Shown one piece after another: positions 1-6,447 of a stretch of 27,002 nt of DNA. How positions within the stretch are numbered: the first letter of the stretch is position 1; every line of letters starts with the position of its first letter. Source of the DNA: Paraktedonobacter sp035294465 (GTDB lineage: Bacteria; Chloroflexota; Ktedonobacteria; Ktedonobacterales; Ktedonobacteraceae); NCBI GenBank assembly GCA_035294465.1, contig DATGKW010000230.1:1-27002 (forward strand). The letters run 5' to 3'. The position numbers were made by a program, and so were the translations under genes. The notes beneath the pieces were generated by a model. That model searched no databases and was not told the DNA's origin. It was given only the letters and a program-made list of their open reading frames with translations.

Positions 1-299
1 TTCCTCCCGATCCAGACAAGAGGTAAAGCAAAAGCCGGGCCAATAAGAGAATATTTCATTGAAGGTATCTGATGATGTATGACAATATCCAGAAGACCCA
101 CATAGCGCTTCCACCCATCGCCACCGGTATTTCGTGGAAGAAGAAAAAAAATGGCCAGTATGCCGGTAACGATCAGACCCGTTTCAATCTTAGGACCGAG
201 AGAAGCCCAGGAGATCTTTTTCCCGTGTTCCACTTCATCCTCAGGCGGCGATACCATCATCATGCCTCTCTCAGAGGCTGTGGAGCTATTCTGATTCAT
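1..299 (-). CDS. N-terminal part of a putative integral membrane protein (runs off left edge)
   Basis: The reverse strand is open from an ATG at 299 to the window edge, giving 99 codons. The first 30 or so residues are polar and Met/Ser/Glu-rich (MNQNSSTASERGMMMV). A hydrophobic stretch follows (GLIVTGILAIFFLLP, roughly residues 42-56), then a loop and a second hydrophobic stretch beginning near residue 85. This pattern suggests a cytoplasmic N-terminus and several membrane spans in the missing part. I do not recognise the family. A polytopic glycosyltransferase or an uncharacterised membrane protein are both possible. It diverges from the MOSC gene across an AT-rich spacer. Confidence 0.6.
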   Translation of the reverse strand, partial: MNQNSSTASERGMMMVSPPEDEVEHGKKISWASLGPKIETGLIVTGILAIFFLLPRNTGGDGWKRYVGLLDIVIHHQIPSMKYSLIGPAFALPLVWIGR

Positions 300-400
300 G
301 GGAAATGGAGTTAGTAGTTTTTTGTTAAAAATGGTTCGGCGTAGCTGGGAATTGCTCGACATATCCAGGCTCGTGAGCTTAAATATTCATTTATTTTAAC

Positions 401-455
401 TTAACGTACATATATTTTAACGTACATACCTTTGAATTGATAACTTATGTACGTA
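401..455. repeat. Two direct and one inverted copy of ACGTACATA
   Basis: TTAACGTACATA occurs at 401-412 and again at 417-428, 16 bp apart. The inverse motif TATGTACGT starts at 446, inside TATGTACGTA. Direct plus inverted copies of one 9-mer in about 55 bp between divergent genes look like operator sites for a regulator. The regulator is unknown and could control either neighbour. Confidence 0.45.
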
Positions 456-529
456 TCTTAATAAAAAACTCCTATCTAGCGTTCCGAACCTACTTCCTTG
501 TTCTGATCAGCAGCAACGGAGCGATTCTC

Positions 530-556
530 TTAGCACAAGAGTTTAAGTGCTATAAT
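530..556 (+). promoter_or_regulatory. Candidate promoter for the MOSC gene
   Basis: A perfect TATAAT lies at 551-556, 43 bp before the chosen ATG at 599. A partial -35 (TTAGCA, 530-535, 4 of 6 matches) sits 15 bp upstream, which is a short spacer. The -10 call is stronger than the -35 call. Confidence 0.4.
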
Positions 557-598
557 TTAGTATTGATGGGCATTCTCAAAAGAAATAGGACCATACAC

Positions 599-1294
599 AT
601 GAAGCAAGTCGGCATACTCCAATCGATCCAGGTCGGCACTCCACGAGAGTACGGCACCCCCGGCGCAACGAACCCGATGGAGCGCCTCTGGAAGACATCG
701 TTTTTCCGCGAGCCGAGTCCACAGCCACGCTGGCTTTATACCACACATCTCGAAGGTAACGCGCAGGCCGACACAAAGAATCACGGCAGGCCCGATCAGG
801 CTGTGCTCCTTTATGCGGCTGCGCACTATCCCCTCTGGCGCGAAGAATTGGGACTGCCGGAGATCGGCCCCGGCGGTTTTGCCGAGAACTTCACTGTAGA
901 GGGCATGAACGAGAAAACCGTTTGTATAGGTGACATCTATAGTATCGGCGAAGCGCGGATTCAGGTCAGCGGGCCACGTTATCCATGCTGGAAGAACGCG
1001 CGCCGTTGGAACATCAAGGATTTGACGAAACGCGTGGCCCTGAGCGGGCGCACCGGCTGGTATTGCAGCGTTCTGCAGGAGGGTATGGTCGAGCCGAGGA
1101 TGCCCATTTTCTTGCTTGAGCGGCCATATCCCCGCTGGACGATAGCGCTGATCAATGACTTCACTCACGGAGACAATAAGGATGTGGAGCTGGCGCGCGA
1201 ACTCGTCTCCTGTCCTCAGCTTGAAGAGTGGTGGCGAGAACTGATTATGCGCCGTGTGCTGAACCAGGACAGGGACAATTATTCAGTGGAGTAG
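599..1294 (+). CDS. MOSC domain-containing protein (YiiM-like)
   Basis: The 231-residue product fits the MOSC (molybdenum cofactor sulfurase C-terminal) family. Known or proposed MOSC roles involve handling activated sulfur or binding molybdenum cofactor; the YiiM-type members act on N-hydroxylated compounds. Visible signatures are HGRPDQAVLLYA (residues 62-73), GGFAENFTVEG (92-102), CIGDIYSIGEARIQVSGPR (109-127) and the conserved cysteine C130 in RYPCWK. The start at 599 was chosen over the longer frame from 437 because an AGGA sits about 8 nt before it, a TATAAT box lies 43 nt before it, and homology-like sequence begins here. The 3' end overlaps the convergent methyltransferase stop by 12 bp. 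The substrate cannot be told from sequence. Confidence 0.85.
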   Translation: MKQVGILQSIQVGTPREYGTPGATNPMERLWKTSFFREPSPQPRWLYTTHLEGNAQADTKNHGRPDQAVLLYAAAHYPLWREELGLPEIGPGGFAENFTVEGMNEKTVCIGDIYSIGEARIQVSGPRYPCWKNARRWNIKDLTKRVALSGRTGWYCSVLQEGMVEPRMPIFLLERPYPRWTIALINDFTHGDNKDVELARELVSCPQLEEWWRELIMRRVLNQDRDNYSVE

Positions 1295-2203
1295 ATAACC
1301 CACAACCTCATAGCCGCGCCCGTAGCGGCCTTCTCCCGGCAGATCAGCCAGCCATTCCCAGGTGCGCTTTTCCAGCACAGTGAAATTGCTCTCGACTAGT
1401 TCTGGAAACACACGCGGGACAAGCGGGATACCGCGCCGGCGCTTAGCCGCGAGTTGAGAGTCGAGTGTATCGAAGACAAAGCCGCGTTGATCGCTAAGTA
1501 AAACCGCCAGGCCATCAGAATCGAGCAGCGAACGCAGCAGGTGCAAATGAGCCAGGATAACCCGTACACGAAAAGCCTGCGCGGCCTCCTGGTAGCGATG
1601 GTGACGCTCTTGCTCGAATACAGCATCAGGCGCGACGCGCTGGACTCGATCAAGTACGTCGAGCAACGGATAGCTGAAAAGCTGCGAGAGTATAAGCGAG
1701 CTGATAACCACGCCGAAATTGCCCGGCGCGAGACCAACAATCTGCGGCGGGTCGTGTATGGGACATGCATCGAGGCAGTCTGCTGCGGTATCGAACAGAG
1801 CATGTGGCCCCCCCTCCGCCAGAGAAGACCAGGGCTGGCGCACGAGCAGGCGATCCAGATCAGCGCTAATGCCACCGCTGAGATCAGCAGTTACCAGGCG
1901 CACAGCTTTGCGCAGAGATGGCGCAGAAAGTTCAGCCCGTGCCTGCTGCATGGAGGCCAGATCCAGGTCGGCCAGCACAACTTCGTCAGAGTCGTGGACC
2001 AGCGCGGCCAGGGGAATTTCGGTGCAAGCGCCGGCTCCCAGAACCAGTGTGCCACGCGAGGCGCTATAGGGACGCTGGTGCAGAGCCTCAAGCATCAGGC
2101 CGGTTGAGTTCTCCAGATGTTGAGGACTCCGGCGAGCCAGGAGCTCGCGCACCCGTGCTCCCTGCGTTTGAGCATTGTTCACCGTTAATGTGTCAACGCG
2201 CAC
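1283..2203 (-). CDS. Class I SAM-dependent methyltransferase-like protein
   Basis: The product has about 306 residues. A Rossmann-type motif I is present (LVLGAGACTEIPL, about residues 53-65), followed by an acidic strand end (VVLADLDLASM) like motif II, so SAM-dependent methyl transfer is likely. The substrate is unknown; C-terminal sequence is not one I can place. The open frame reaches to 2347 but that part lies inside the upstream paaG-like gene and looks like a shadow. A GTG at 2203, preceded by GGGTGGGA about 10 nt upstream, gives a start 20 bp after the paaG-like stop at 2223, so the two genes are probably cotranscribed. A second GTG at 2182 is the main alternative. The gene converges on the MOSC gene with overlapping stops. 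Confidence 0.7.
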   Translation of the reverse strand: MRVDTLTVNNAQTQGARVRELLARRSPQHLENSTGLMLEALHQRPYSASRGTLVLGAGACTEIPLAALVHDSDEVVLADLDLASMQQARAELSAPSLRKAVRLVTADLSGGISADLDRLLVRQPWSSLAEGGPHALFDTAADCLDACPIHDPPQIVGLAPGNFGVVISSLILSQLFSYPLLDVLDRVQRVAPDAVFEQERHHRYQEAAQAFRVRVILAHLHLLRSLLDSDGLAVLLSDQRGFVFDTLDSQLAAKRRRGIPLVPRVFPELVESNFTVLEKRTWEWLADLPGEGRYGRGYEVVGYLLH

Positions 2204-2222
2204 AGTGCGAGTCCCACCCAGA

Positions 2223-3020
2223 CTACCGACCCGTAAATTCCGCCGGGCGCTTCTGCATGAAAGCGGCCACGCCTTCGCGATGGTCGGCAGTGTTGATTGC
2301 AATATCCTGTATTTCGCCCTCCAGACGCAACGTCGTTTCCAGATCACCGATGACGGCTTGATTCATCAACTCTTTTATCAGGCCATAGGCGCGGGTTGGT
2401 CCTTTGGCCAGACGTTGCGCAAGGTTGCTCACCGCCCCGTCAAACTCGGACGGGGAAACACACTTGTTCGCCAGTCCCAGGCGCTCAGCTTCGGGACCAC
2501 TGATTTCATCAGCCAGCATAGCCAGTTCCAGAGCTTTGCCAAAACCAACCAGGCGCGGGAGAAAAAAGCCGCCGCCCGCGTCGGGAACCAGGCCGATACG
2601 GGCAAACGCCTCGATGAAACGCGCGTCCTCGGAGACGATGCGCAGGTCACAAGCCAGGGCCAGGTTGCAGGAGGCCCCGGCAGCCACACCTCGCACAGCG
2701 GCAATCACTGGCTTGGACATTGTGCGAATAGCGCGCACCACGCGATGGTACTTTTGCAAATGGCCGCTGACCTTGATCGGCTCACCGCTTGCGTGCCCGG
2801 CAGCAAAACCGCGCAGGTCCGCACCCGCACCAAAGGCCCTGCCCGCTCCAGTCAGCACCACGCAGCGCACACTCTCGTCCCGCGCCGCCTCTTCCATCAC
2901 TTCACCCAAGCCGTCCAGCAAGGAATCATTTATAGCATTCAGCACTTCGGGACGATTCATCGTGACGGTAAGGACCGCGCCATCCTGCTGCACCAGCAGG
3001 TGTTCATAGTCTGCGCGCAT
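2223..3020 (-). CDS. Enoyl-CoA hydratase/isomerase family protein, PaaG-like
   Basis: The 265-residue product has normal crotonase length. The oxyanion-hole segments are RAFGAGADLRGF (61-72) and GVAAGASCNLALACD (111-125). The position that carries the first catalytic Glu in enoyl-CoA hydratases is Asn119, and the second region reads GLVPDAGG with Asp147. That pattern resembles the PaaG/enoyl-CoA isomerase branch rather than true hydratases, and the C-terminal REGVAAFMQKR also matches PaaG. The likely role is isomerisation of an unsaturated or epoxidised acyl-CoA, in fatty-acid or aromatic breakdown. The ATG at 3020 has an AAGGAG 8-9 nt upstream. No other phenylacetate genes lie nearby, so a specific paaG assignment would be premature. 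Confidence 0.85.
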   Translation of the reverse strand: MRADYEHLLVQQDGAVLTVTMNRPEVLNAINDSLLDGLGEVMEEAARDESVRCVVLTGAGRAFGAGADLRGFAAGHASGEPIKVSGHLQKYHRVVRAIRTMSKPVIAAVRGVAAGASCNLALACDLRIVSEDARFIEAFARIGLVPDAGGGFFLPRLVGFGKALELAMLADEISGPEAERLGLANKCVSPSEFDGAVSNLAQRLAKGPTRAYGLIKELMNQAVIGDLETTLRLEGEIQDIAINTADHREGVAAFMQKRPAEFTGR

Positions 3021-3071
3021 TGCTTGCTTCTCCTTGTGACTCTCTTCAATGAGATTAGACTGCTGTGCAAT

Positions 3072-3137
3072 TCACGATAAAGTGGGATAACACAGCCGTT
3101 CTTTGTGAATGGACGCGGTAAACGTTCTTACAGCCAT
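3072..3137 (-). CDS. Possible 21-residue ORF coupled to holB
   Basis: An ideal GGAGG (3146-3150 on the minus strand) overlaps the holB stop codon and precedes an ATG at 3137 by 8 nt. An in-frame ATG at 3143 also exists but is too close to the GGAGG. The frame encodes MAVRTFTASIHKERLCYPTLS and stops at 3072. I recognise no family. It could be a real small protein, a leader upstream of the paaG-like gene, or a remnant of a lost gene whose ribosome site survives. Confidence 0.3.
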   Translation of the reverse strand: MAVRTFTASIHKERLCYPTLS

Positions 3138-3149
3138 ATTCATAGCCTC

Positions 3150-4187
3150 CTATACCCTCGTCAATACCGGCACATCCAGCATCAGAACCTCAAGAGCCAG
3201 GCGAGTGTTGACGTTCTGGTCAAGGGCTTCGAGGGTACGCAAGATGCTGCGAATCATGCGCATAGACTCGACCGGGCTGATTCTGGCGGCGTGCTTCTGC
3301 AAGAGGCCGCGCATATCGACATTTACCACCAGATCCTGGCAATTGTTAGCCACAAGGATCAGATCGCGCCACCAGAGCAGCCATAACTCTAGCACGCCTC
3401 TTATTTTATCACTTTCGGCGCTGAGTTTCTGGGCAAGATCAAAGCGTTGAACCCGGCTGAGCGAGGGCACACGGGTCAGCGTCTCCAATTGCGCCTGGCG
3501 CTCGTTCAGTAGCTCATCCTTCTCTACGGCTTGCACGGCCCAGCCCATGCGACCGGCAGCGAGGGCGGCGATCAGCGCAGCATCTTCGCTCGCGACTTGC
3601 CAGCGTTCCTGTAAAGCCTGGCGAATCACCTCGGTCGTCAGCAGATGCATAGGTACTTGCTGGACGCGCGAGAGAATGGTAGGCAACAGCAAGCCAGGAT
3701 CAGGGGCGGTGAGGAGGAGCACTACATCTGGCTCAGGCTCCTCCAGGGTCTTGAGCAGGCAGTTCGCTGCCTGGAGGTTCATCTCGTGCATGCCCTCGAT
3801 AATAAAGATATTGCGGCGGCCCTCTAAGGTTCTGCGCGCTGAATCGCTTTGCAGAGCGCGCACCTGTTCAATCAGAATAAATTGTCGATCTGGCGGGCGC
3901 GCAATATAATGGATATCGGGATGATTGTCGTGCAGCACCTTGCGACACGACAGGCAGTTCATGCATGGATTCTGCGGGGCAGTTGCGGGGTCTGGCCCGC
4001 CGGTGCAGAGCAATGTTTGAGCAAAACGACGGGCCAGCAGCGTCTTGCCAATATGCTCAGGGCCAGTAAACAGGTAGGCATGGCGTACACGTTGTGAAGC
4101 AATGGCACGGCGCAACGTATTGATTATATGGCCATGACCAACTATATTCCAGGCCTGGCTGGCACTCTTCTCTTCTGCGCTCATCAT
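3150..4187 (-). CDS. holB: DNA polymerase III subunit delta'
   Basis: The 345-residue product is a clamp-loader subunit of the AAA+ fold. It works with delta and tau/gamma to load the beta sliding clamp during replication. The degenerate P-loop GPEHIGKT lies at 42-49, and four cysteines (61, 75, 78, 81) form the zinc module typical of delta' and gamma/tau. Later motifs are IIEGMHEMNLQAANCLLKTL and ILSRVQQV, where family members often read SRC. ATG codons at 4187 and 4184 are both possible starts; neither has a visible Shine-Dalgarno sequence. It is transcribed divergently from thrC, with only about 100 bp between the starts. The N-terminal half is clear-cut and the C-terminal helical part is, as usual, less conserved. 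Confidence 0.9.
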   Translation of the reverse strand: MMSAEEKSASQAWNIVGHGHIINTLRRAIASQRVRHAYLFTGPEHIGKTLLARRFAQTLLCTGGPDPATAPQNPCMNCLSCRKVLHDNHPDIHYIARPPDRQFILIEQVRALQSDSARRTLEGRRNIFIIEGMHEMNLQAANCLLKTLEEPEPDVVLLLTAPDPGLLLPTILSRVQQVPMHLLTTEVIRQALQERWQVASEDAALIAALAAGRMGWAVQAVEKDELLNERQAQLETLTRVPSLSRVQRFDLAQKLSAESDKIRGVLELWLLWWRDLILVANNCQDLVVNVDMRGLLQKHAARISPVESMRMIRSILRTLEALDQNVNTRLALEVLMLDVPVLTRV

Positions 4188-4263
4188 GCATTCATGATAT
4201 CAAAAATGAGCAATAAAGACAAGGTTGTGCAAAGTCCACGCATGTCATAGACCAAACGTGTAG

Positions 4264-4269
4264 TATAAT
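4264..4269 (+). promoter_or_regulatory. Candidate -10 box (TATAAT) for thrC
   Basis: A perfect TATAAT ends 21 bp before the thrC ATG, so the predicted 5' leader is only about 15 nt. No good -35 is seen at the expected distance (catgtc around 4241). Confidence 0.4.
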
Positions 4270-4290
4270 AGAGAGAGAAACAGCAGATGT

Positions 4291-5472
4291 ATGGAAACAC
4301 GGTTCAGCTACATAGACCACCTGGAATGCAGCCGGTGCGGGAAGCGATATGAGGCCGAAAGCCTGCAAAATACCAGCCTGTGCTGCGAACGGCCTTTGCT
4401 GGTAAAATACGATCTGGCGGCTCTGGCGCGAGCAGGCATGCCAGCAGATCTGGCAGGACGCGAGGCCACTATGTGGCGCTATCATGAGCTGCTACCGGTG
4501 CGCAGCAAAACAGCCATCGTCAGCCTGGGCGAGGGCATGACTCCTTTGCTGGCGATGCCCCAATTAGGCCCTACCGGAATAGCTGGTCAGGTGAACCTGT
4601 TGGTGAAAGATGAGGGCCTCAATCCAACGGGCAGCTTTAAAGCGCGGGGCATGGCCGCAGCGGTCTCACGAGCCATTGAATTAGGAGCAAAAGGATTGGT
4701 CGCGCCAACGGCGGGCAACGCTGGAGCAGCGCTGGCGGCGTATGCTGCGCGGGCCGGGCTGCCAGCCTGCGTCGTCCTGCCTCAAGATACACCGCGAACA
4801 TATATAGAGCAGTCCCGCAAATATGGAGCCGAGGTCAAGCTGGTACCCGGCCTGATCAGTGACGCCGGACAGGTTGCGGCGCAGGTAGCGCGCGAACGCG
4901 GCTGGTTCAATCTTGCCACCTTGAAAGAGCCCTACCGAGCCGAAGGAAAAAAGACCATGGGCCTCGAACTGGCGGAGCAGATGAGCTGGCGGCTACCAGA
5001 CGTAATTATTTACCCGGCCGGGGGTGGAACGGGGATTGTGGGCATGTGGAAAGCGTTTCGGGAATTGCAAGAGCTTGGCTGGCTCCAGGAGAAACGACTA
5101 CCCAGGCTGGTCATCGTGCAAGCCGAGGGCTGCGCGCCCCTGGTTCGGGCCTTCCTCGCGGGCAAAGAAGAAGCCGAAGCCTGGCCGTCCGGCCAGGCCA
5201 GAACACAAGCCATGGGGTTGCGCGTCCCATCGGCCATCGGCGACCGCCTGATTCTGCAAGCCATCCGCGAGAGCGGAGGAACAGCCTTAACGGTCGGTGA
5301 CGCGGCCATGGTGCAGATGGCCGAGTACGCGGCCCGGCGTGGAGGCATCCTGGCCTCACTCGAAGCAGCCGCGACTCTAGCGGCGTATCACGAGTTGCTG
5401 GCCAGGCAGGAGATCGGCGCGCGTAGTCAAACGGTCCTGTTCTTCACTGGTAGCGGATGGGAAGGCCGGTGA
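4291..5472 (+). CDS. thrC: Threonine synthase
   Basis: The 393-residue product is a fold-type II PLP enzyme that converts O-phosphohomoserine to threonine and phosphate. An N-terminal zinc-ribbon-like segment carries CxxC (C13, C16) and a later CC pair (C31, C32), as in the archaeal/actinobacterial class of threonine synthases. The PLP lysine is K117 in NPTGSFKARGM, the substrate-side loop is PTAGNAGAALAAY (139-151), and the phosphate-binding loop is PAGGGTG (242-248). The C-terminus ends in FFTGSGWEG, close to the family's usual TGSG ending. The ATG at 4291 has only a weak purine-rich sequence upstream. Among PLP lyases, threonine dehydratase is the main alternative, but the N-terminal zinc segment favours threonine synthase. 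Confidence 0.9.
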   Translation: METRFSYIDHLECSRCGKRYEAESLQNTSLCCERPLLVKYDLAALARAGMPADLAGREATMWRYHELLPVRSKTAIVSLGEGMTPLLAMPQLGPTGIAGQVNLLVKDEGLNPTGSFKARGMAAAVSRAIELGAKGLVAPTAGNAGAALAAYAARAGLPACVVLPQDTPRTYIEQSRKYGAEVKLVPGLISDAGQVAAQVARERGWFNLATLKEPYRAEGKKTMGLELAEQMSWRLPDVIIYPAGGGTGIVGMWKAFRELQELGWLQEKRLPRLVIVQAEGCAPLVRAFLAGKEEAEAWPSGQARTQAMGLRVPSAIGDRLILQAIRESGGTALTVGDAAMVQMAEYAARRGGILASLEAAATLAAYHELLARQEIGARSQTVLFFTGSGWEGR

Positions 5473-5634
5473 ACCACAAGATGTGGGAAAGTAGTACCTG
5501 GAATTGTCGCATAGACCACAGCCAGATACAGTAAAATGTGTTATGCTAGCTAAGTAAAAAGTTGAAGTTGAATAGATATTGATTGAATGACTGCACTCTT
5601 CATTCGTTAAAAAAAGACAAGGTTGATGTAACCA

Positions 5635-6447
5635 ATGGACACCTCTATCCGTCTCTACAACACGAATAGCAGATTGCGTTCGGTACTGGATGCAGAACAC
5701 CGTGGACAGGACCTGGCGAACGAAGAGGCCAAGCGTGTGCAGGCACCAGTAGATGAGGGAGAACGCGTGACTGACACAGTCTCTCAGCAATCTGTCGCTG
5801 CTCTGCAAGAGCAGGCGCGGGTGGATGTGGCAGACTTTGAAGCGATTTTTCAGCGCTTTCAAGGGCCGATCACAAACTTTATCTACCACCTGATCGGAAA
5901 TCGCGAGCAAGCGTATGATCTGACGCAAGACGTATTCGTGAAGGCGTACAAAGCGCTGCTCGGCGGAACGGTTGTGCAGCCGGGCGCGCTGTCGGCCTGG
6001 CTATATCGCATCGCTGCCAACACGACTACAGATACGTTGCGCAGGCGAAGACTCATTTCCTGGCTTCCGCTTTCATTGTTCAACGAGGATCGCGGGATCG
6101 GCGCGGGAGTGCTCTCAGAATCCGGCGGGGTAGCTGGCGAGAGCTTTAGCTCTGGTGAGGAGAGCAATGAGCGGCATAACAGCGCAGCCAGTAGCTTCTA
6201 CGAACGAGGCGGATATGACGGTGGCATGTTCGAGAATCGGGTAGCAGACCGCGAAATAGTGGAGCGGGTCATGAACCAGTTACAGCCAAAATACGCGATT
6301 TGCCTATGGTTATACGAACATGATGGGCGTTCCTGCGCAGAAATTGCTCAGGTCTTGAATATCAGCCCATCAGCCGTGAAAATGCGCCTGATGCGAGCAC
6401 GAGAAAGATTTATCAGCTTGTATCAACAAGAGGTAGAGGAAGCGTGA
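5635..6447 (+). CDS. ECF-type RNA polymerase sigma factor with extended N-terminus and linker
   Basis: Sigma region 2 spans about residues 68-140 (REQAYDLTQDVFVKAYKAL, then SAWLYRIAANT and LRRRRLISWLP). Region 4 spans about 205-262, with the helix-turn-helix SCAEIAQVLNISPSAVKMRL. Two features are odd. A roughly 65-residue polar N-terminal extension precedes region 2, and the linker between regions 2 and 4 (about 141-203) is long and rich in Ser, Gly and Glu. At 270 residues it is longer than most ECF factors. An internal GTG at 5767 with a strong GAGGGAG 5 nt upstream would give a 226-residue protein and may be the true or a second start. The gene overlaps the anti-sigma gene by GTGA, so the two are probably cotranslated. 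Confidence 0.88.
   Translation: MDTSIRLYNTNSRLRSVLDAEHRGQDLANEEAKRVQAPVDEGERVTDTVSQQSVAALQEQARVDVADFEAIFQRFQGPITNFIYHLIGNREQAYDLTQDVFVKAYKALLGGTVVQPGALSAWLYRIAANTTTDTLRRRRLISWLPLSLFNEDRGIGAGVLSESGGVAGESFSSGEESNERHNSAASSFYERGGYDGGMFENRVADREIVERVMNQLQPKYAICLWLYEHDGRSCAEIAQVLNISPSAVKMRLMRARERFISLYQQEVEEA
5755..5769 (+). promoter_or_regulatory. Strong ribosome site before an internal GTG of the first sigma gene
   Basis: GAGGGAG at 5755-5761 lies 5 nt before GTG at 5767, in frame at codon 45. The annotated ATG at 5635 has only a distant AAGG. The internal site is the better initiation signal and decides between 270 and 226 residues. Confidence 0.45.

Larger units (their letters stand above)
300..598. 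other. AT-rich divergent intergenic region with repeated ACGTACATA motif
   Basis: This 299-bp spacer lies between the left-edge membrane gene (-) and the MOSC gene (+). It has no convincing gene. The open frame from 437 that continues into the MOSC gene is AT-rich, lacks family similarity before residue 55 and has no ribosome site. The spacer holds two direct copies and one inverted copy of ACGTACATA and a TATAAT box at 551-556, described separately. Confidence 0.6.

Noticed and set aside
437..598. 54-codon N-terminal extension of the MOSC frame
   Set aside because: The extension is AT-rich, contains the likely promoter and repeated motif, and lacks family similarity; ATG 599 has a ribosome site.
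2204..2347. N-terminal extension of the methyltransferase frame
   Set aside because: It lies inside the PaaG-like coding region and reads as a shadow; a GTG at 2203 with a ribosome site is a better start.
2175..3080. 301-codon plus-strand frame
   Set aside because: It lies opposite the PaaG-like gene, has low-complexity shadow composition and no start signal.
5473..5634. Shared ECF-type promoter (GGAAC and CGTC-like boxes) before both sigma genes
   Set aside because: GGAAT near 5512 and GGAAC near 18463 exist, but no matching -10 at a common spacing was found before both genes.
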